Shown: piece after piece, positions 1-5,459 of the stretch | How the letters are laid out: every line of letters starts with the position of its first letter | Numbering within the stretch: position 1 is the stretch's first letter | Assembly: GCA_025464695.1 (NCBI GenBank) | Contig: JAODNQ010000135.1 | Span: 1 to 6,475 of the forward strand | DNA length: 6,475 nt | Direction: 5' to 3' | Source of the DNA: Frankiales bacterium | GTDB lineage: Bacteria; Actinomycetota; Actinomycetes; Mycobacteriales; SCTD01 | Notes under the pieces: model-generated | The model's database searches: none | What the model was told of the DNA's origin: nothing | What the model saw: only the letters and a program-made list of their open reading frames with translations | Translations under genes and position numbers: made by a program

Positions 1-390
1 GTCGAGCTCGGTGCCCGGCGCCTCGGCCACGGCGTCCGGGCCGTCGAGGACCCCGCGCTGCTGGAGGAGCTGGCTGCTCTCGGCGTCACCTGCGAGGTCT
101 GCCCGGCGTCGAACGCCTCGCTCGGCGTGCTCGACCTGGACCGGGCGCCGGTGCGGGTGCTGCGGCAGGCCGGCGTCGGGGTGGCGCTCGGGGCCGACGA
201 CCCGCTGCTGTTCCGCAGCGGGCTGGTCGCCCAGTACGAGGCGCTGCGCGAGCGGCAGGGCCTGTCCGACGACGAGCTGGCCGACCTCGCCCGCTGCTCG
301 GTGACCGCCAGTGCCGCCCCCGACGACGTCCGCGCGCGGCTGCTGGCCGGGGTCGAGGCGTGGCTGGAGCCCCTGAAGCGCGCCCGCTGA
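1..390 (+). CDS. add: adenosine deaminase family protein, C-terminal part (5' end outside window)
   Basis: Frame 1 is open from the first base to TGA at 388-390, giving the last 129 residues of a metal-dependent nucleoside deaminase. Enzymes of this family hydrolyse adenosine (and deoxyadenosine) to inosine and ammonia in the cytoplasm, for purine salvage. Visible family signatures are RLGHG at window residues 7-11, whose His matches the catalytic His of mammalian adenosine deaminase, then CPASN near residue 38, then GADDPLLF near 64-71. The first Asp of that DDP matches the zinc-binding Asp and the second is also an active-site residue. The N-terminal HxH metal pair and the HAGE motif lie upstream of the window. 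The tail ends in a helical, charged stretch as in other bacterial members. Adenosine is the likeliest substrate, but the related adenine deaminase branch cannot be excluded from this fragment. The family call is firm; the gene symbol is less so. Confidence 0.9.
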   Translation, partial: VELGARRLGHGVRAVEDPALLEELAALGVTCEVCPASNASLGVLDLDRAPVRVLRQAGVGVALGADDPLLFRSGLVAQYEALRERQGLSDDELADLARCSVTASAAPDDVRARLLAGVEAWLEPLKRAR

Positions 391-399
391 GAGGAAGTT

Positions 400-417
400 C
401 GTGACGGGGTGGTCACG
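400..417 (+). terminator. weak hairpin just after the deaminase gene
   Basis: CGTGAC (400-405) and GTCACG (412-417) are perfect complements around a 6-nt loop, starting 10 nt after the deaminase stop codon. No T-run follows. It could be a weak terminator without a U tail, or an operator for the DUF3145 gene. Six base pairs is little evidence in DNA this G+C-rich. Confidence 0.25.
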
Positions 418-514
418 GAGCGTCGAACAGGGCATGATGGCCGTGCACGCGTGTGACTGCTGGGACGAACGAGGCCGCTGGGGAAGGCGCACCTCGCACG
501 CGCCCCGACCAAGC

Positions 515-520
515 AGGAGG
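515..520 (+). promoter_or_regulatory. ribosome binding site of the DUF3145 gene
   Basis: A full AGGAGG Shine-Dalgarno lies 4 nt before the GTG at 525. It decides the start: the same frame is open further upstream, with another GTG at 453, but that extension has no such site and reads as low-complexity sequence unlike the family. Confidence 0.75.
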
Positions 521-524
521 CACC

Positions 525-1010
525 GTGTCCGCCGGCGTGCTCTACGTCCACTCCGCTCCGCCTGCGCTCGTCCCCCACGTCGAGTGGGCGGTCGCGGCAG
601 AGCTCGGGGTGCGCGTCAGCCTGACCTGGACCGACCAGCCGATGGCGCCGGGGCTGCTCCGGGCCGAGACCGGCTGGCGCGGCAAGGCCGGCACCGCGGG
701 GCGCCTCGCCGCCGCGCTCCGCGGCTGGACGCCGCTGCGGTACGAGGCGACCGAGGAGCCGAGCCCCGGCTACGACGGTGAGCGCTACTCCGTCACCCCC
801 GCCCTCGGCGTCTTCCGCGCGACGACGAGCGCGAACGGCGACGTCGTGGTCCCGGAGGACCGGCTGCGGACCGCCCTCGCCACCGCCAGCGGCCCCGCCC
901 TGAGCCACGAGCTGGACCGGTTGCTCGGCAGCGCCTGGGACGAGGAGCTCGAGCCGTACCGGCACGCCGGCGAGGGCGCGAGCGTCACGTGGCTGCACCA
1001 GGTCGTCTGA
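525..1010 (+). CDS. DUF3145 family protein, function unknown
   Basis: Encodes 161 residues, the usual size for DUF3145, a family I know only from actinobacteria and for which no function is established. The N-terminus reads GVLYVHSAPPAL followed by PHVEWAV (residues 4-24), the most recognisable block of the family. Further matches are the WRGKAGTAGRLAAALRGW region (51-68), GERYS with TPALGVF (86-97), and a G-D-VVVPEDRLR stretch (105-115). The protein is soluble, with no signal peptide, membrane helix or obvious catalytic motif. The GTG start at 525 is chosen for its AGGAGG site and because the family begins close to the GVLYVHSA block. It stands alone: 134 bp separate it from the deaminase gene and 119 bp from the next gene. 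The family assignment is strong; no role can be inferred from the context. Confidence 0.9.
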   Translation: MSAGVLYVHSAPPALVPHVEWAVAAELGVRVSLTWTDQPMAPGLLRAETGWRGKAGTAGRLAAALRGWTPLRYEATEEPSPGYDGERYSVTPALGVFRATTSANGDVVVPEDRLRTALATASGPALSHELDRLLGSAWDEELEPYRHAGEGASVTWLHQVV

Positions 1011-1117
1011 CCGCCGCGGGCGTGTGAACCAGTCGGTGCGCCCGGCAGGGTTGTGATCGCGGAGACAGGGGACGGACCCGCGGGACAGCCCCACGACACC
1101 CCTTCGTCACACACTCC

Positions 1118-1122
1118 AGGAG
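1118..1122 (+). promoter_or_regulatory. ribosome binding site of the TM_helix protein gene
   Basis: AGGAG lies 7 nt before the ATG at 1130, with standard spacing, and supports that start. The 119-bp gap before the gene must hold the promoter of the three-gene group, but no convincing -35/-10 pair stands out. Confidence 0.7.
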
Positions 1123-1129
1123 CACCCAC

Positions 1130-1933
1130 ATGCAGGACCTTGCCGCGATCGACTACGACAAGGGTTTCGGTCGAGCCCTCCAGGACGGCATCGACCTGCT
1201 CCCGAAGGTCGGCTACTTCCTGCTGATCCTCATCGTCGGGATCATCCTCGCGAAGATCGTGCAGAAGATCATCACGAAGGTCCTGCAGAAGGTCGGCTTC
1301 GACCAGCTGGTGGAGCGCGGTGGGGTCAAGCAGGCGCTGAGTAAGAGCAAGTACGACGCCGCCTCGATCCTCGCCCGGATCGTCTACTACTTCATCTTCC
1401 TGCTCGTCCTGCAGGCCGCGTTCGACGTGTTCGGCAAGGGCAACGGCGTCAGCCTGTTCCTCGCCCGCATCGTGGCCTTCCTGCCGAACCTGTTCGTCGC
1501 CGTCCTCGTGCTGGTCATCGCCTTCGCCGTCGCGGCTGCGGTCAAGGACCTGCTGTCGAACCTGCTCGGCGGCCTGTCCTACGGCACCATGCTCGCCAAC
1601 GCGGCGTCGCTGTTCGTCGTGGCGATCGGCGTGTTCGCCGCCCTCGACCAGCTCGACATCGCCCCGCTCATCGTCGGCGGCATCTACTACGGCCTGCTCG
1701 CCCTGATCATCGTGCCGCTGATCATCGCCTTCGGCGTCGGTGGCATCGAGCCGGCGCGTGACGCGATCCGCTCGCTGCAGAGCAAGGGCCAGGAGAAGGT
1801 CCAGCAGGCCCAGGCCGAGATGGCCGAGCAGGACGAGCCGGAGGCCGAGGTCGCCGTCGAGGCGTCCGAGCCGGCTCCCCGCACCCGGGCCCGCAAGACC
1901 ACGGCGGTCACCCGCCGCCGCGCTGCGCAGTAG
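1130..1933 (+). CDS. multi-pass membrane protein with paired TM_helix segments, mechanosensitive-channel-like
   Basis: Encodes 267 residues. Hydrophobic segments lie at about 27-47, 80-101, 115-138, 155-172 and 178-204. Two of them follow the conserved TM_helix pattern, a hydrophobic helix running into an amphipathic Lys/Asp-bearing one: residues 24-60 (LPKVGYFLLILIVGIILAKI onward) and 118-148 (LPNLFVAVLVLVIAFAVAAA onward). This internal duplication is typical of small proteins annotated as conserved TM-helix or MscS-like channels. The MscS beta-domain and cytoplasmic cage are absent, so channel activity is inferred, not shown. The C-terminal tail (about 207-267) is hydrophilic: Gln/Glu-rich and acidic at 221-246, then strongly basic (RTRARK, TRRR). 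It probably faces the cytoplasm and could contact membrane surface or nucleic acid. This is the first gene of a likely operon; the PAP2 start lies 22 nt past its stop. Confidence 0.85.
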   Translation: MQDLAAIDYDKGFGRALQDGIDLLPKVGYFLLILIVGIILAKIVQKIITKVLQKVGFDQLVERGGVKQALSKSKYDAASILARIVYYFIFLLVLQAAFDVFGKGNGVSLFLARIVAFLPNLFVAVLVLVIAFAVAAAVKDLLSNLLGGLSYGTMLANAASLFVVAIGVFAALDQLDIAPLIVGGIYYGLLALIIVPLIIAFGVGGIEPARDAIRSLQSKGQEKVQQAQAEMAEQDEPEAEVAVEASEPAPRTRARKTTAVTRRRAAQ

Positions 1934-1955
1934 CAGCCAGAGCAGCAGCACCCGC

Positions 1956-2720
1956 GTGACCGACGTCCCCGGTCCCCGGCCCTCTCCTCCCGGGAGCGGT
2001 CCGGGGGACGGGGACGTCGCGCTGTCCGCCCCCGACGTCCGGGCAGGGCTGCGCCTCGTCCTGGCCGTCGCCGGGGCGGTCGTGCTCGCCCTCGTGCTCG
2101 GGCCCGTGGCGGTGCTCGTGCACGACCGCTGGGACCCGCTCATCGACCTCGACGAGCGGACCAGTGCCGCCGCGGAGCGCGCGCAGGCCAGCAGCCCCCT
2201 GCTGCGCCATGCCGGCCTGCTGCTCACGCACCTGGGCGACCCGCTGCTGGTCACCGTGGCGAGCATCGCCACGGTGGCGGTCCTCGTCGCGGTCGGACGC
2301 CGGCGGGCCGCGCTGTTCGTCGCTGTCGCCCGGCTGGGCGCCCTGGTGCTCTCCCAGCTCCCCAAGCACCTCGTCGGCCGCGCCCGGCCGGTCTTCGCCG
2401 AGCCGATCGCGCACGCCGCGGGGGCCTCCTTCCCCTCGGGCCACGCCCTCGGCGGGACCGTCTTCTGGGTCAGCACCGCCCTCGTCGTCGTGCCGCTCGT
2501 CCGCCCCGCGCGACGCCGGCTGGTGCTCGCGAGCGCCCTCCTGGTGTCCGTGGTCATCGGCGCGACCCGGGTCGTGATCGGCGTCCACTACCTGTCCGAC
2601 GTCGTCGCCGGGTTCCTGGTCGGGCTGGCCTGGACCGCCGTCTGCGCGTCCGTCTTCGCGCTGTGGCGCGCCGAGGAGGGGCGGCCCGCCGACGTGCTCG
2701 CCGAGGGTGTCGACGCGTGA
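1956..2720 (+). CDS. PAP2-family integral membrane phosphatase
   Basis: Encodes 254 residues with about six hydrophobic segments. It carries the complete active-site signature of the PAP2 (phosphatidic acid phosphatase type 2) superfamily: K137-x6-R144-P145; PSGH at 160-163; and TR at 204-205, then H211 and D215, the last a conservative T-for-S form of SRxxxxxHxxxD. In the family, H211 is the nucleophile forming the phospho-His intermediate and H163 the acid/base. The active site normally faces the outside. Substrates in the family include phosphatidic acid, lipid pyrophosphates such as undecaprenyl diphosphate, and polyprenyl phosphosugars; the sequence does not say which applies. Residues 1-28 are a Pro/Gly-rich cytoplasmic leader. 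The GTG at 1956 is the only reasonable start after the upstream stop. It lacks a clear Shine-Dalgarno, suggesting translational coupling. The 3' end overlaps the PHP gene as GTGA. Confidence 0.9.
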   Translation: MTDVPGPRPSPPGSGPGDGDVALSAPDVRAGLRLVLAVAGAVVLALVLGPVAVLVHDRWDPLIDLDERTSAAAERAQASSPLLRHAGLLLTHLGDPLLVTVASIATVAVLVAVGRRRAALFVAVARLGALVLSQLPKHLVGRARPVFAEPIAHAAGASFPSGHALGGTVFWVSTALVVVPLVRPARRRLVLASALLVSVVIGATRVVIGVHYLSDVVAGFLVGLAWTAVCASVFALWRAEEGRPADVLAEGVDA

Positions 2721-3787
2721 GCCGCGACCCCGCGGAAGACCTGCGACGCATCGCCTTCTGCCTCGAGCGCGCGCTCGAACCGAGCTACCGGGTCAAGGCC
2801 TTCCGCACCGCGGCCGCGGTCGTCGAGCGCGAGGGCCGCGAGGCGGTCGCGGCACGGGCAGCGGCCGGGACGCTGACCGACCTGACCGGCATCGGCAAGG
2901 TCACCGCCCTCGCGATCACCGAGTCGCTGGCCGGGGAGGAGCCGGTCTACCTGCGGCGGGTCGAGACGCTTGGCGAGGAGCCGGTCAGCGACGGCGCCGC
3001 CCGGCTGCGGTCGGCCCTGCAGGGCGACCTCCACGTGCACTCGGACTGGTCGGACGGCGGGTCACCGATCGAGGAGATGGCCCGCGCCGCCCGCGACCTG
3101 GGTCACGCCTACGTCGTCCTCACCGACCACTCGCCGCGGTTGACGGTGGCGAACGGGCTGTCCCCGGCGCGGCTGCGGCAGCAGCTCGACGTCGTCGCGG
3201 CGCTGAACGAGGTCTTCGCGCAGGAGCACGCCAACGGGCTGGCCGAGCCGTTCCGGCTGCTCACCGGCATCGAGTGCGACATCCTCGAGGACGGCTCGCT
3301 CGACCAGGAGCCCGCGCTGCTGGCGCGGCTCGACGTCGTCGTGGCCAGCGTGCACAGCAAGCTCCGGATGGAGCGGGAGGCCATGACCGCGCGCATGGTC
3401 GCCGCCGTCAGCAACCCCCACACCGACGTCCTCGGCCACTGCACGGGGCGGCAGGTGCTCGGGCACGGGCGCGGCGGCAAGGGCCGCCCGGAGTCGGAGT
3501 TCGACGCCGAGGTGGTCTTCGCCGCGTGCGCGCAGTTCGGGGTCGCGGTCGAGGTCAACAGCCGCCCGGAGCGGCTCGACCCGCCGAAGCGGCTGCTGCG
3601 GCTGGCCGTCGAGGCGGGCTGCGTCGTCGCCGTCGACACCGACGCCCACGCGCCCGGTCAGCTGGACTGGCAGCACCTCGGGTGCGAGCGGGCGCACCTG
3701 TGCGGCGTGACCCCTGACCGGGTGGTCAACGCCTGGGACGCCGACCGGTTGCTCAGCTGGACGACGGGAGGCGCTGCAGCGGGATGA
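2717..3787 (+). CDS. HhH-PHP protein: PolX-like ends without the polymerase core
   Basis: Encodes 356 residues. Residues 1-90 resemble the N-terminal helical, DNA-binding 8-kDa domain of X-family polymerases, with a helix-hairpin-helix turn at TGIGKVTA (57-64). Residues 102-350 form a PHP domain closely like the C-terminus of bacterial PolX. The metal-binding set looks complete: HVH (106-108), DH (137-138), E186 in GIECD, H213 in ASVHS, H241 in GHCTGR, and D309 and H311 in DTDAH. The fingers/palm/thumb of PolX, normally between these parts, are missing, so it cannot be a polymerase. PHP domains are metal-dependent phosphoesterases and in PolX give 3'-5' exonuclease and AP-site processing; a DNA-repair nuclease or phosphatase role is inferred. 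The usual Pro of GHPTGR is Cys here. The GTG start shares GTGA with the PAP2 stop, so translation is probably coupled. Confidence 0.85.
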   Translation: MSRDPAEDLRRIAFCLERALEPSYRVKAFRTAAAVVEREGREAVAARAAAGTLTDLTGIGKVTALAITESLAGEEPVYLRRVETLGEEPVSDGAARLRSALQGDLHVHSDWSDGGSPIEEMARAARDLGHAYVVLTDHSPRLTVANGLSPARLRQQLDVVAALNEVFAQEHANGLAEPFRLLTGIECDILEDGSLDQEPALLARLDVVVASVHSKLRMEREAMTARMVAAVSNPHTDVLGHCTGRQVLGHGRGGKGRPESEFDAEVVFAACAQFGVAVEVNSRPERLDPPKRLLRLAVEAGCVVAVDTDAHAPGQLDWQHLGCERAHLCGVTPDRVVNAWDADRLLSWTTGGAAAG

Positions 3788-4592
3788 GCGCCGTGACGGG
3801 GTCGATGAGCAGGGCCGCGACGTCGTCGGTCACGGCGTCGGCCACGAGCAGCGCGCAGGCGGCGTCCAGGCACAGCGCCAGCACCCGCTGGTCCTCGCGC
3901 TCGCTGGACGGGGAGGTGCGGCAGGTCGGGCACGGGCGGGACAGGCCCTCGGCGCCGCTGCGGCGCACGAGCGCCCAGGTGCGGCGGCGGCTCGTCAGCA
4001 CGGCGGCCTGGAACGCGGCCTCGCGGGCCTGCTCGCGGTCGGACTCCTGCACGAAGGAGCGGTCGACGAGGGCGTCGTAGAGGGCCTGCCCGGCGTCGTC
4101 GTGGCAGCGGGCGGACAGCGCGGGCAGGGCGGACAGCAGGGCCTTGACCTGCGCGGCGCGCGGACCGAGGTCGGGCTCGTCGAGCGCGGAGGCTGCGGCG
4201 TAGACGGTCCGCCAGGGACGCAGCAACGCGGCGTGCTCGCCGCGGGCCAGCACCGGCCGGGCGTAGGCGGCGGCGATCGCGTCGCGGACCGCCTTGAGGG
4301 CCCGGACCGCGACCTGGGCGTCGACCGTGACGTAGGAGGCCTCCCCGCGGACGTCGTCGGCGAACAGCGCCTGCACGGCCTCGAAGGCGGCGAGCACCTC
4401 GCAGACCAGCGGGCTGTCGGGCGACAGGGCGTGGTCACGGGCCTCTGCGACGGCGACGGTGTTGACCCACGCGTCGGACAGCCGGACGAGGTCGGCGTCC
4501 GTGACGTGGGCCAGCTGTGCCAGGACGCCGAGCACCTCGGGCAGGTTCGGGTGCTCCTCGAGCGTGCGCACGTACGCGGTCCGTCTCGCCAT
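3753..4592 (-). CDS. uncharacterised mostly helical protein with a C-terminal four-cysteine cluster
   Basis: Encodes 279 residues, and I do not recognise the family. The sequence is predominantly alpha-helical, Ala/Leu-rich and soluble, without signal peptide or membrane segments. It starts MARRTAYVRTLEEHP. Residues 15-110 read as a helical bundle with repeated acidic/hydrophobic spacing, and 140-200 as a second helical block. Near the C-terminus CPTC (221-224) is followed by C241 and C246, a CxxC-x16-CxxxxC arrangement that could bind zinc. Two further Cys (64, 163) are isolated. The ATG at 4592 is firmly placed by a GGAGGA site 5 nt upstream, although the frame remains open beyond it. Its last 35 bp overlap the 3' end of the HhH-PHP gene on the other strand. 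It lies downstream of the DUF2795 gene but is separated by a strong hairpin, so it probably has its own promoter. Codon use matches its neighbours. Confidence 0.8.
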   Translation of the reverse strand: MARRTAYVRTLEEHPNLPEVLGVLAQLAHVTDADLVRLSDAWVNTVAVAEARDHALSPDSPLVCEVLAAFEAVQALFADDVRGEASYVTVDAQVAVRALKAVRDAIAAAYARPVLARGEHAALLRPWRTVYAAASALDEPDLGPRAAQVKALLSALPALSARCHDDAGQALYDALVDRSFVQESDREQAREAAFQAAVLTSRRRTWALVRRSGAEGLSRPCPTCRTSPSSEREDQRVLALCLDAACALLVADAVTDDVAALLIDPVTALIPLQRLPSSS

Positions 4593-4597
4593 GACTG

Positions 4598-4603
4598 TCC
4601 TCC
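4598..4603 (-). promoter_or_regulatory. ribosome binding site of the four-cysteine protein gene
   Basis: On the minus strand GGAGGA lies 5 nt before the ATG at 4592. It selects this start over upstream in-frame candidates up to position 4889, which would run through the terminator hairpin and into the DUF2795 gene. Confidence 0.75.
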
Positions 4604-4671
4604 GTGGGCCGGCTGTCCTGGAGCAGTCTTCGGCACGGAGGAGGCGCACGGGAGGGTTTGCGCGGCGAGAC

Positions 4672-4685
4672 GGCCCGAACGGGCC
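4672..4685. repeat. 6-2-6 inverted repeat upstream of the four-cysteine protein gene
   Basis: GGCCCG-AA-CGGGCC is a perfect dyad, about 80 bp before the ATG at 4592 and 30 bp past the terminator hairpin. The position suits an operator or part of a promoter region. It could also be chance, given the base composition. Confidence 0.3.
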
Positions 4686-4714
4686 AGGCACCAGGACCCG
4701 TCCGGGGACGGCGA

Positions 4715-4755
4715 CGGGCCCGCCGACGCGGTCTGGGACGGCGTCGGCGGGCCCG
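4715..4755 (-). terminator. strong hairpin, probable terminator of the DUF2795 gene
   Basis: A perfect 15-bp stem joins 4715-4729 (CGGGCCCGCCGACGC) to 4741-4755 across an 11-nt loop. On the minus strand it begins 21 nt after the DUF2795 stop codon. No U-run follows, which is common for terminators in very G+C-rich actinobacteria. It separates the DUF2795 gene from the four-cysteine protein gene, which is transcribed in the same direction. Confidence 0.75.
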
Positions 4756-4776
4756 GGAGGAGCGGGGGGAGGAGGG

Positions 4777-5184
4777 CTAGAAGCGGTGGGCCTCGACGCC
4801 GCCGAGGGAGCTCCAGGCCTCCTGCAGGTTCGTGTAGGAGGTGTCGGCCCGGAGCTGACGCAGCCGCGCGAGGACGGCGTCGGGGGCATCGCGGCCCTGC
4901 GCGACGGCGAGCAGCTGCGCGCCGGTGGCCGGCCACACCTCCTTGCCGAGGTACTGGGCGATGGTCGAGCGCTCCTCGACGTCGGCCTCGGTCATGCCGT
5001 CGGGGACGCCGCCGTGCAGGCTGCCGTCGGCCGACCGGTCCACGGCCGGCTGGTCCTCACCCGACGGCTCGGCCGACTTCCACTCCTCGGCGTGGGTGTC
5101 ACGGCCCGCGGTCATCATGCCGCGGGTCTCGTGCTCCAGGGCGTCGTCCATGCGGGCACTGTGCTTGTCGCTGCCTCGTTCCAT
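4777..5184 (-). CDS. DUF2795 domain protein
   Basis: Encodes 135 residues. Residues 71-128 form a DUF2795 domain, recognised by the STIAQYLGKEVWPATGAQLL opening (73-92) and the A-PDAVLARLRQL helix followed by Y-TNLQEAW. Residues 1-70 are a polar, probably disordered leader with the elements MERGSDKHSAR, HETRG, HAEEW and GEDQP-VDR. I recall these from other actinobacterial members of the group, and they support the ATG at 5184 over the internal Met at 12. The domain is small and helical and of unknown function. There is no signal peptide, membrane helix or catalytic motif. GGAG at 5189-5192 gives a short 4-nt spacing to the start. A GGGTAA hexamer a few bases upstream resembles the -10 of a SigB/SigF-type promoter. 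The gene appears monocistronic, ended by the hairpin at 4715-4755, and is divergent from the small ORF at 5280. Confidence 0.88.
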   Translation of the reverse strand: MERGSDKHSARMDDALEHETRGMMTAGRDTHAEEWKSAEPSGEDQPAVDRSADGSLHGGVPDGMTEADVEERSTIAQYLGKEVWPATGAQLLAVAQGRDAPDAVLARLRQLRADTSYTNLQEAWSSLGGVEAHRF

Positions 5185-5193
5185 GCAGCTCCG

Positions 5194-5218
5194 TTACCCC
5201 CTCCGGCGAGACGCACAC
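5194..5218 (-). promoter_or_regulatory. possible SigB/SigF-type promoter of the DUF2795 gene
   Basis: On the minus strand GGGTAA (5194-5199) matches the general-stress sigma -10 pattern. GTGTGC (5213-5218), 13 nt upstream, is a poor GTTT-like -35. Initiation would fall at about 5185-5188, leaving almost no leader and excluding the nearby GGAG from the transcript. This is a tentative reading. Confidence 0.25.
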
Positions 5219-5228
5219 GGCACGTCTC
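5208..5228. repeat. inverted repeat GAGACG-N9-CGTCTC in the divergent region
   Basis: GAGACG (5208-5213) and CGTCTC (5223-5228) are perfect complements 9 nt apart, between the DUF2795 start and the small ORF. It could be an operator half-site pair or a leader hairpin for either gene. It overlaps the putative -35 of the DUF2795 promoter. Confidence 0.35.
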
Positions 5229-5230
5229 TG

Positions 5231-5244
5231 TGCCTCGTGAGGCA
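5231..5244. repeat. 6-2-6 inverted repeat TGCCTC-GT-GAGGCA
   Basis: The arms are perfect 6-bp complements around a 2-bp centre, only 2 nt from the previous inverted repeat and 35 bp before the small ORF. Such a short centre fits a dimeric protein's DNA site better than an RNA hairpin. Confidence 0.35.
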
Positions 5245-5279
5245 GGTACCGGGCCGCGTCTCCCGGGCACACCCTCTCC

Positions 5280-5438
5280 ATGGACACCGCCCCCCGCCGC
5301 CGCCGCGGCCGCCTGGCCAGCCTGCTGCCCGGCCTGCTGCTGCTCACCGTCCTCGGGACCGGGGCGAGCGGGACGCTGCAGAGCAACGACCGGTCCAGCG
5401 ACCCCGTGGTGCAGCTCGAGGTCCGCTCGGGTCACTGA
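5280..5438 (+). CDS. small membrane-anchored or exported protein, 52 residues
   Basis: A 52-codon ORF runs from ATG at 5280 to TGA at 5436-5438. It begins MDTAPRRRRGR, continues into a hydrophobic stretch at about 12-30 (LASLLPGLLLLTVLGTGAS), and ends in a polar tail (LQSNDRSSDPVVQLEVRSGH). Basic residues, a Leu-rich core, then small residues (GTGASG) are the layout of a signal peptide or a single N-terminal anchor. Nearly every codon ends in G or C, as in the clear genes here, which favours real coding sequence. An in-frame stop at 5238 and no intervening GTG leave this as the only start. No Shine-Dalgarno precedes it, so it may be leaderless. It sits divergently from the DUF2795 gene and ends 21 bp before the aceE stop on the other strand. 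I know no family for it. A chance ORF in G+C-rich DNA is the alternative. Confidence 0.55.
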   Translation: MDTAPRRRRGRLASLLPGLLLLTVLGTGASGTLQSNDRSSDPVVQLEVRSGH

Positions 5439-5459
5439 GCTCGCCGCCGGCCCCGGCCG

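Noticed and set aside
412..438. Possible housekeeping promoter before the DUF3145 gene (GTCACG ... CATGAT)
   Set aside because: Both hexamers are poor matches and the 15-nt spacer is short, so it is not better than chance.
453..524. Upstream GTG at 453 as the start of the DUF3145 protein
   Set aside because: No ribosome site supports it and the extra 24 residues do not resemble the family, whereas the GTG at 525 follows a perfect AGGAGG.
1022..1053. Possible ECF- or SigB-type promoter before the TM_helix gene (GTGTGAACC ... GGGTTG)
   Set aside because: The spacer of about 19-20 nt is too long for either class and the hexamers match only partly.
785..2557. A long minus-strand open frame of 590 codons
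   Set aside because: It runs antisense through the DUF3145, TM_helix and PAP2 genes, all identified by family motifs. Its translation is low-complexity Arg/Ala/Ser/Asp-rich sequence, typical of shadow frames in G+C-rich DNA.
4101..5240. Long plus-strand open frames opposite the four-cysteine and DUF2795 genes
   Set aside because: They read as Gly/Arg/Pro-rich low-complexity sequence and cover recognisable minus-strand proteins with good ribosome sites.
5447..5459. Short GCCGG/CCGGC self-complementarity between the small ORF and aceE
   Set aside because: Five G/C base pairs with a 2-nt centre are expected by chance here and would not form a useful terminator.
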